Positions 57,792-64,000 of a stretch of 64,000 bases of DNA are shown one piece after another; the first letter of the stretch is position 1; every line of letters starts with the position of its first letter. A program made the translations under genes and the position numbers. The stretch covers positions 1,240,001 through 1,304,000 of the forward strand of contig NZ_CP053348.1 of assembly GCF_013394595.1 (NCBI RefSeq), in the 5' to 3' direction. Under the pieces are notes generated by a model. The model did no database searches. It was not told the DNA's origin and worked only from the letters and a program-made list of their open reading frames with translations. The stretch is from Winogradskyella forsetii (GTDB taxonomy: Bacteria > Bacteroidota > Bacteroidia > Flavobacteriales > Flavobacteriaceae).

Positions 57792-58091
57792 ATGAAAAAA
57801 TTTAAACTTAAAGAATTCGTAATCGTTTTCTTGGTTCTGATAATAATTCAATTTATTATCGCTCTTTCTGAAGTTCTGCTGTCCCGAGCCAATAATGATC
57901 TATCTTCTGTAACATCAAAATTGTTAGACATATGTAGTTATCCTATTAGTTTAATTAACGGTAGTTTACCCTTTTATGTTTCCGAAGATTTATTTATGGT
58001 TGGCCTATATTGGGTTATAAATGTCATAATTCAATCTGCATTTGTATATGGTTTTATAATTGTCATTAGAAAAATACGAAGCGAAAAATAA
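57792..58091 (+). CDS. Small two-helix membrane protein, function unknown
   Basis: 99 residues with hydrophobic segments near 8-27 and 67-90 and a lysine/arginine-rich end. No family recognised. It has its own promoter. AT content resembles its neighbours. Confidence 0.6.
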   Translation: MKKFKLKEFVIVFLVLIIIQFIIALSEVLLSRANNDLSSVTSKLLDICSYPISLINGSLPFYVSEDLFMVGLYWVINVIIQSAFVYGFIIVIRKIRSEK

Positions 58092-58127
58092 GTTTAATTG
58101 TAGTTTCTGATTTTTAGAAATCAATTT

Positions 58128-58157
58128 TTGAACTATAGTGCTAGGGAAGTAGTTCAA
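58128..58157. repeat. Inverted repeat between convergent genes
   Basis: TTGAACTA (58128-58135) and TAGTTCAA (58150-58157) pair around a 14-base loop, between the small membrane gene and lptB. No T run follows, so a terminator role is uncertain. Confidence 0.35.
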
Positions 58158-58224
58158 ACTAAGGGACAGCCAGTCTTATTAACACTTCAAATAATTAAAA
58201 CAAATAATTAGTAAATTACCAGGT

Positions 58225-58965
58225 TTAGAATTCCAATTTCTTCTTACGTAATTCAAAATTTTGGCCTAAGTACACCTTACGTACCATTTCGTCACTGGCC
58301 AGTTCTTCGGGTTTACCGGCTTTGAGAATTTTACCTTCAAACATCAAATAGGTTCTGTCCGTAATCGCTAAAGTTTCTTGTACGTTATGGTCAGTTATTA
58401 AAATACCAATATTCTTTTTGGTCAATTTAGCAACAATACGTTGAATATCCTCAACAGCAACAGGGTCAACACCTGCAAAAGGTTCATCTAAAAGTATAAA
58501 GTTAGGGTCGGTTGCCAAAGCACGTGCAATTTCGGTTCGGCGTCGCTCTCCACCAGAAAGCAAGTCGCCTCTGTTGGTTCTGATATGCCCTAAACCAAAT
58601 TCTTCAATCAGGGATTCCATTTTATCGGTTTGTGCCTTCTTACTTAACTTAGTCAGCTGAAGTACACTTAAAATGTTATCCTCAACACTTAATTTTCTAA
58701 ATACCGAAGCTTCTTGCGCCAAATAACCAATACCATTCTGGGCACGTTTGTACATCGGAAACTTGGTAATATTGGTGTTATCCAAAAAGATATTTCCGCC
58801 ATTGGGTTTTATAATCCCAACAATCATATAGAAAGAGGTAGTTTTACCAGCACCATTTGGACCTAATAACCCAACAATCTCACCTTGATTAACTTCTAGT
58901 GAAACATCTTTTACCACTTTTCGTCCACTGTAGGACTTCATTAAATGTTCTGCTCGTAACTTCAT
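58225..58965 (-). CDS. lptB: LptB, LPS export ABC ATPase
   Basis: Powers lipopolysaccharide extraction from the inner membrane with LptFG. The start at 58965 ([12 protein letters not shown]) is preferred. Walker A is GPNGAGKT (residues 35-42), the signature is [16 protein letters not shown] and Walker B is [18 protein letters not shown], all as in LptB. The [15 protein letters not shown] switch region also matches. lptF and lptG are not in the window. Confidence 0.92.
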   Translation of the reverse strand: MKLRAEHLMKSYSGRKVVKDVSLEVNQGEIVGLLGPNGAGKTTSFYMIVGIIKPNGGNIFLDNTNITKFPMYKRAQNGIGYLAQEASVFRKLSVEDNILSVLQLTKLSKKAQTDKMESLIEEFGLGHIRTNRGDLLSGGERRRTEIARALATDPNFILLDEPFAGVDPVAVEDIQRIVAKLTKKNIGILITDHNVQETLAITDRTYLMFEGKILKAGKPEELASDEMVRKVYLGQNFELRKKKLEF

Positions 58966-59021
58966 ATCTTTTATATATCCTTCATAATAATGAAATCGCA
59001 ATAATAAAACGCCCTTTCCTG

Positions 59022-59037
59022 CCTGTCGGCAGACAGG
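59022..59037. repeat. Short dispersed-type hairpin
   Basis: CCTGTC, loop GGCA, GACAGG, in a 200-base spacer upstream of lptB. The GC-rich palindrome stands out from the AT-rich flanks and looks like a dispersed repeat. Confidence 0.5.
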
Positions 59038-59221
59038 TTTCCTTTCTTCTTCAACATAAAAATAAACCGTAACTAAGGCTATGCTTTATTTTTCTATTTT
59101 GAATAAATAAAAAAATCATCATTTTATTTTATTCCTATTTCATCATTAAAAAGGAATAAGAACGCTAAAATTAATAAAATCATATAGATTCTATTGGCTT
59201 TGGCAGTCATTTATTAAAAGT

Positions 59222-59578
59222 TTAACCTTGTTGGTTGTGCTGCTCAATGGCTTCCCAATATTCATGGGCACGCCTCAAATGAGGAATCACAATGGTGCCA
59301 CCAATTAAGGTTGCAATACCAAGCGCTTCACTGATTTCTTCTTTGGTCAAGCCTTCATTATAGGAGGCTTCCAAATGATATTTAACACAATCATCACAAC
59401 GTAGAACGGTTGAAGCCACCAATCCTAGGAGTTCTTTGGTCTTTTTATCTAAAGCGCCAGCTTGAAACGCATTGGTATCAAGATTGAAAATACGCTTTAC
59501 AATCTTGTTGTTATCTGCTAATATTTTATCATTCATTTTAGCACGATAATCGTTGAATTCCTCTACAATATCAGACAT
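59222..59578 (-). CDS. Carboxymuconolactone decarboxylase / AhpD-like protein
   Basis: 118 residues with the AhpD-type redox motif C61-x2-C64-x3-H68 (RCDDCVKYH), then the GLTKEEISEALGIATLIGGTI helix pair of the family. Most such proteins are small peroxidase or redox enzymes; a decarboxylase role is unlikely. Three bases separate it from tatC, and the three genes tatC, this one and kpsF probably form an operon. Confidence 0.88.
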   Translation of the reverse strand: MSDIVEEFNDYRAKMNDKILADNNKIVKRIFNLDTNAFQAGALDKKTKELLGLVASTVLRCDDCVKYHLEASYNEGLTKEEISEALGIATLIGGTIVIPHLRRAHEYWEAIEQHNQQG

Positions 59579-59581
59579 AAT

Positions 59582-60424
59582 TTAAGACTTGACTTTAGAT
59601 TTTTTATTTGCTTTTGCCGTTTTTCTGGCTTGATTTCTAACCACAACAGCAGAAATATAAATACTTACTTGGTACAACAATAATATTGGTATCGCTACAA
59701 TAACCTGACTCGCAATATCAGGAGGTGTAATAACTGCGGATAATAACAACACAACAACCAAAGCATATTTTCGGTATTTTCTCAAAATTAAAGGAGTAAC
59801 CAGTCCGACTTTAGTTAAGAAATAGATGACGATTGGTAACTCAAAAACACAACCTGCAGCTAAGGATGATGAGCGAACAATAGAATTATAGGAACTTAAA
59901 TCAAAGGCATTAGAGACTTCTTCAGCAAACGTATAATTGGTTAAAAAGTTTAAGGATAGCGGTGTTATTACATAGTAACCAAAAGCAACACCCAAAAAGA
60001 AAAGAAAAGATGCGATAATTATAAAGCCTCTCGAATTTTTGCGTTCATTATCTTGTAATCCCGGACTTATAAAACTCCATAATTGATATAAAACATAGGG
60101 GAAAGCAACTACGATTCCAGCGTAAATAGAGGTCCAAATATGTGCAGAAAACTGACCTCCAACAGATCTGACTTCAATCACAAATGGTAATTCACTGGCA
60201 CAAAATGACATATCCATCCCAAAAAACTTAGACATATTGCAAAGCGCAACATAAGTTGGGAAATCCATGTGTTTTGGGGCCATTATAATTCCAACCACAA
60301 AATCTTTAAAAATAAAAGCTAAAGTTGCTGCAATTATCACACTGGCAACAGCTCTTATTAAATGCCACCTTAAATCTTCGAGATGGTCTAAAAAAGACAT
60401 CTCATCCATTTGTTTTTTTACCAT
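59582..60424 (-). CDS. tatC: TatC, twin-arginine translocase core subunit
   Basis: Six-helix membrane protein that receives Tat signal peptides. The N-terminal MSFLDHLEDLRWHLIRA (conserved Glu and Arg) and later ISPGLQDNERK and FELPIVIYFLTKVGLV are family marks. It has an unusual extra loop with two cysteines between helices 1 and 2 (ALCNMSKFFGMDMSFC), as seen in Bacteroidota. Its start overlaps the stop of the upstream isomerase gene. Confidence 0.93.
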   Translation of the reverse strand: MVKKQMDEMSFLDHLEDLRWHLIRAVASVIIAATLAFIFKDFVVGIIMAPKHMDFPTYVALCNMSKFFGMDMSFCASELPFVIEVRSVGGQFSAHIWTSIYAGIVVAFPYVLYQLWSFISPGLQDNERKNSRGFIIIASFLFFLGVAFGYYVITPLSLNFLTNYTFAEEVSNAFDLSSYNSIVRSSSLAAGCVFELPIVIYFLTKVGLVTPLILRKYRKYALVVVLLLSAVITPPDIASQVIVAIPILLLYQVSIYISAVVVRNQARKTAKANKKSKVKS

Positions 60425-61389
60425 TATATAATGCCTTCTTTTATTAAATCGTGAAGATGAACCACGCCTGAAAATTTACCATCATGTTCCACAAGCAATT
60501 GGGAAATTCCAAATTCTTCCATAAGTTCTTTAGCATCAACTGCCATAGCATCTTCCGAAATCCGCCGTGGATTATTACTCATAATATCCTTAGCTCTTAA
60601 ACCTGAAAGATCATCACTTTTGCTCAACATGCGTCTTAAATCGCCATCAGTAATAATGCCCACAATTTTCTCGTTTTCCACAACTGCTGTTACACCCAGC
60701 ATTTTTTCGGTAATTTCTACAATCACTTCTTTTAATGAGGCTTCAAGACCAACTTGTGGCTTTTGATTTTGGGACGATAAATCATTGACGCGCAAATATA
60801 GACGTTTACCAAGTGCGCCTCCTGGATGGTATTTTGCAAAATCCTTACTCGAAAATCCGCGTAAATCCAATAAACAAATCGCTAAAGCATCTCCCATAAC
60901 CAATTGAGCAGTCGTACTAGTGGTTGGTGCTAAATTATTAGGACAAGCTTCTTCTGCAACGTATGCATTCAAAATAAAATCGGATTGTTGCCCTAAAAAT
61001 GACTCTGCATTGCCAGTGATAGCGATCATTTTATTATTAGCGTGCTTTATAAGTGGCACTAAAACTTTAATTTCTGGTGTGTTTCCACTTTTAGAAATAC
61101 AGATGACCACATCATCTTGAAGAATTAGCCCAAGGTCGCCGTGTATAGCATCTGCAGCATGCATAAAAACAGCTGGAGTTCCAGTGGAATTTAAAGTGGC
61201 AACGATCTTATTGGCGATGATAGCACTTTTACCGATACCAGTGATAATAACACGTCCTTTAGACTTATAAATTAGTTCTACGGTATCCGCAAAATCGTTC
61301 GTTAGTAAATCTGCCAAATTATCAATAGCTTTACTTTCTAATTTTATGGTTGCTCTTGCAATTTTTAGGATGGATTCCTTAGTGTTCAA
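60424..61389 (-). CDS. KpsF/KdsD-type arabinose-5-phosphate isomerase
   Basis: Makes arabinose 5-phosphate, the precursor of KDO. An SIS domain (GRVIITGIGKSAIIANKI; AADAIHGDLG; SKSGNTPE; PTTSTTAQLVMGDALA) is followed by two CBS domains (about 200-321, IVGIITDGDLRRML and FSGVVHLHDL). Length 321 is typical of KdsD/KpsF. Divergent from recQ, with which it shares an 88-base gap. Confidence 0.92.
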   Translation of the reverse strand: MNTKESILKIARATIKLESKAIDNLADLLTNDFADTVELIYKSKGRVIITGIGKSAIIANKIVATLNSTGTPAVFMHAADAIHGDLGLILQDDVVICISKSGNTPEIKVLVPLIKHANNKMIAITGNAESFLGQQSDFILNAYVAEEACPNNLAPTTSTTAQLVMGDALAICLLDLRGFSSKDFAKYHPGGALGKRLYLRVNDLSSQNQKPQVGLEASLKEVIVEITEKMLGVTAVVENEKIVGIITDGDLRRMLSKSDDLSGLRAKDIMSNNPRRISEDAMAVDAKELMEEFGISQLLVEHDGKFSGVVHLHDLIKEGII

Positions 61390-61477
61390 AACTTATTATT
61401 TATAGAGTTTTCTAAGTTTAAAGAATTTGTTATCTTTAAAGTTGTTGCAAATGTATATAAAATACCAATAGGGATTA

Positions 61478-63679
61478 ATGAGTATTGCAGAAATTGACTT
61501 ACACTCCGCATTAAAAAAGTACTTTGGGTTTTCGGGATTCAAAGGCCTTCAAGAAGAAGTAATTAAAAACGTCGTAGCTGGTAATAACACTTTTGTTATT
61601 ATGCCAACTGGTGGCGGGAAATCGTTATGTTATCAACTACCAGCTTTGATAAAAGAAGGTACTGCCATTGTGGTATCTCCATTGATAGCACTGATGAAAA
61701 ATCAGGTAGATGCTATTAGGGCAGTGTCTGAAAACGAAGGTGTCGCACACGTTTTAAATTCATCGTTGAATAAAACAGAAGTAAAACGCGTAAAGGATGA
61801 TATTACAAATGGAATTACAAAATTGCTTTATGTAGCCCCAGAATCTTTGACCAAGGAAGAATATGTTGACTTTCTTAGAACGGTTAAAATTTCTTTTATG
61901 GCTGTGGATGAAGCACATTGTATTAGTGAATGGGGACACGATTTTAGGCCGGAATACAGAAATTTAAAAACGATTATAAAGCGTATTGGAGATGATATTC
62001 CAATCGTAGGACTGACGGCAACGGCGACTGAAAAGGTACAAGAAGATATTTTGAAGAGTTTAGGCATGCCAAACGCCGTTACTTTTAAAGCCTCATTTAA
62101 CAGACCCAATCTTTATTATGAAGTACGACCAAAAACGAAAAATGTAGATTCAGATATCATTCGTTTTGTGAAACAGAATGAAGGGAAATCCGGAATTATT
62201 TATTGTCTGAGTCGTAAACGTGTTGAAGAATTATCGCAAGTGCTTCAGGTTAATGGTATAAAAGCGGTGCCTTATCATGCAGGTCTCGATGCTAAAACCA
62301 GGGTAAAACATCAAGATATGTTCTTGATGGAAGATACAGATGTTGTGGTGGCAACCATAGCTTTCGGAATGGGAATAGATAAACCAGATGTTCGCTTTGT
62401 GATTCATCATGATATTCCTAAAAGTATTGAAAGTTATTACCAAGAAACAGGAAGAGCTGGTAGAGATGGAGGCGAAGGGCATTGTTTGGCTTACTATGCC
62501 TATAAAGATATTGAGAAGCTTGAAAAATTCATGGCAGGGAAACCTGTTGCTGAACAAGAAATAGGGCACGCCTTATTGCAAGAAGTAGTGGCTTTCTCTG
62601 AAACGTCTATGTCCAGACGAAAATTTATCCTTCATTATTTTGGCGAAGAGTTTGATAATGCAACAGGAGAAGGTGGCGATATGGATGATAATGTACGCCA
62701 TCCTAAAAAACAGAAGGAAGCTAAAGATGACGTTCAGATTTTATTGGATACAGTACAAAAAACCAATGAAAAATATAAGGCCAAAGATTTGGTGCAAGTC
62801 CTTGTCGGCAATTCAAATGCGCTCATTTCGTCTCATAAAACCGATACCCAAGATTTTTTTGGTATTGGAAAAGATAAAGATAAACGCTATTGGATGGCGT
62901 TGATTCGTCAGGTTATAGTCGCTCGTTTATTAAAGAAAGATATTGAAACTTACGGTGTTTTAAGGTTAAGTAAAAGTGGCTTGGATTTTATAAAAAATCC
63001 AAAATCCTTTATGATGGCAGAAGACCATGTGTTCGATGAAGATACAAACGATGGTATTGTAACCAATACTAAAGGCGGTGGAGCAGTAGCCGACGAGAAA
63101 TTGATGAAAATGCTTAAGGATTTGCGGAAACGTAATGCCAAAAAATTAGGCGTACCTCCATTTGTGATTTTTCAAGACCCATCCTTAGAAGATATGGCGC
63201 TGAAATATCCTATTACGATAGACGAATTGTCTAACGTACATGGTGTAGGCGAGAGTAAGGCCAAAAAATACGGTAAGGATTTTGTGGGTTTAATTGCAGA
63301 TTATGTTGAGGATAACGACATCATGCGACCAGATGATATGATTGTAAAATCTACAGGAACAAACTCTGCTATAAAACTATACATCATACAAAACGTCGAT
63401 AGAAAATTACCTTTAAGTGATATTGCCTCTTCAAAAGGCATGGAAATGAAAGCATTTATTAAGGAAATGGAATCTATTGTTTTTTCAGGAACCAAGTTGA
63501 ATATCAACTATTGGATTGATGAGATTTTGGACGAAGACCAGCAAGAAGAAATCCATGAGTATTTTATGGAATCTGAAAGCGATAAAATAGATGATGCCAT
63601 AGAAGAATTTGATGGTGATTATGATGACGAAGAATTACGTTTGTATCGCATTAAATTTATGAGTGAGGTTGCTAACTAG
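61478..63679 (+). CDS. recQ: RecQ-type ATP-dependent DNA helicase
   Basis: Unwinds DNA 3' to 5'. Motif 0 is FKGLQEEVI, motif I is [15 protein letters not shown], motif II is [19 protein letters not shown], motif III is GLTATAT and motif VI is [13 protein letters not shown] winged-helix RQC region and a C-terminal HRDC domain ([26 protein letters not shown]) follow. All four zinc-ligand cysteines of E. coli RecQ are missing: where TCRR and CGNCDIC would be, this protein has [18 protein letters not shown] and an acidic DMDDN stretch. At 733 residues it is longer than E. coli RecQ (609) and has an acidic C-terminal tail. Confidence 0.93.
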   Translation: MSIAEIDLHSALKKYFGFSGFKGLQEEVIKNVVAGNNTFVIMPTGGGKSLCYQLPALIKEGTAIVVSPLIALMKNQVDAIRAVSENEGVAHVLNSSLNKTEVKRVKDDITNGITKLLYVAPESLTKEEYVDFLRTVKISFMAVDEAHCISEWGHDFRPEYRNLKTIIKRIGDDIPIVGLTATATEKVQEDILKSLGMPNAVTFKASFNRPNLYYEVRPKTKNVDSDIIRFVKQNEGKSGIIYCLSRKRVEELSQVLQVNGIKAVPYHAGLDAKTRVKHQDMFLMEDTDVVVATIAFGMGIDKPDVRFVIHHDIPKSIESYYQETGRAGRDGGEGHCLAYYAYKDIEKLEKFMAGKPVAEQEIGHALLQEVVAFSETSMSRRKFILHYFGEEFDNATGEGGDMDDNVRHPKKQKEAKDDVQILLDTVQKTNEKYKAKDLVQVLVGNSNALISSHKTDTQDFFGIGKDKDKRYWMALIRQVIVARLLKKDIETYGVLRLSKSGLDFIKNPKSFMMAEDHVFDEDTNDGIVTNTKGGGAVADEKLMKMLKDLRKRNAKKLGVPPFVIFQDPSLEDMALKYPITIDELSNVHGVGESKAKKYGKDFVGLIADYVEDNDIMRPDDMIVKSTGTNSAIKLYIIQNVDRKLPLSDIASSKGMEMKAFIKEMESIVFSGTKLNINYWIDEILDEDQQEEIHEYFMESESDKIDDAIEEFDGDYDDEELRLYRIKFMSEVAN

Positions 63680-63978
63680 TTTCCCTTTGTCCTGTGGACA
63701 TTTAATTCAGTTGTTTATATTTTATTTATTTTGATTCATTGAATCTTCGATGTCCCCAAAGTGGAAAGTTTGAAGTCGCAGTCTCTCTCGACAGCTATAG
63801 GGATTAGGAGATTAGTTGTCCATTTAAAAATTTAGTTTTTAAAGTATCATTTGAACCACGTCAAGCCTCTGAGAATCTCTGCGTAATAACTCTTTGCCAA
63901 TGATCTAAGCCGCAAAAAATTTGTGAAAATTAGTGAAATTCGTGTCAGAAAAATAACGAACACATTATTTAGAAAACT
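63680..63978. other. Gene-free spacer at the right edge
   Basis: No gene seen. TGTCC-TGT-GGACA near 63688 is a small hairpin just after recQ. The stretch from 63860 (CTCTGAGAATCTCTGCG, then ATTAGTGAAATTCGTGTC) looks like worn dispersed repeats. Confidence 0.45.
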
Positions 63979-64000
63979 CTATTCTTCCTCATCGATAGCG
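63979..64000 (-). CDS. Possible C-terminal end of a minus-strand gene
   Basis: From the right edge the minus strand reads AIDEEE then TAG at 63981-63979. An acidic tail like this is common at bacterial protein ends, but seven codons are too few to name or prove a gene. Confidence 0.25.

Overview
The window looks like a chromosome segment of a marine Flavobacteriaceae species (Bacteroidota). The reasons are low GC, few Shine-Dalgarno sites, flavobacterial promoters of the TTG-N17-23-TAnnTTTG type, a PorV/PorQ-family protein, a DUF4105 (Lnb-type) protein, a SecA without the C-terminal zinc tail, and a large surface-polysaccharide locus with two sulfotransferases. All names come from reading the sequence; no database was searched.

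Layout. (1) 1-4.5 kb: an M23 peptidase, a 3' remnant of what looks like an IS110-family transposase, then three AT-rich minus-strand gene cassettes (A, B, C). Each cassette has its own inverted ends, and they are separated by two copies of a ~120-bp foldable repeat. The arrangement resembles an integron cassette array, but no integrase is present here. (2) 4.6-12.6 kb: LpxR-like lipid A deacylase, GNAT-like protein, three lipoproteins of unknown function and a giant AsmA-family protein. (3) 12.7-13.7 kb: a tandem module of a small GIY-YIG nuclease and a 145-bp palindromic repeat, with one intact and one decayed nuclease copy. (4) 13.8-22.5 kb, minus strand: secA, DUF2795, PduO-type cobalamin adenosyltransferase, LolD/MacB-like ABC ATPase, methyltransferase and ABC-F ATPase.

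(5) 22.6-53.6 kb, all plus strand: a polysaccharide locus. It starts from a recognisable promoter with wza/wzc-type export genes, a short sugar-phosphate transferase and UDP-HexNAc dehydrogenase/epimerase genes. After a 574-bp gene-free gap come another epimerase, a Wzm/Wzt ABC exporter, two sulfotransferases, about ten glycosyltransferases, a neuB-methyltransferase-neuC-neuA block for an activated nonulosonic (sialic-type) acid, an exostosin-like transferase, a hexapeptide acetyltransferase, a Wzy/ligase-like protein, a broken GT4 gene, and a second, long polyprenyl sugar-phosphate transferase. Together they suggest an acidic, sulfated, nonulosonate-containing capsule or O-antigen, perhaps two polymers, since there are two initiating enzymes and parts of two export systems.

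(6) 53.6-64 kb: envelope and housekeeping genes: DUF4105/Lnb-like, PorV/PorQ family, pssA, DUF808, a small membrane protein, lptB, a carboxymuconolactone decarboxylase-like protein, tatC, KpsF/KdsD isomerase and recQ. A possible partial minus-strand gene touches the right edge.

The two most unusual parts are the cassette array with covarying hairpin repeats and an IS110-type remnant at its end (0.66-4.45 kb), and the GIY-YIG/palindrome module (12.74-13.70 kb).
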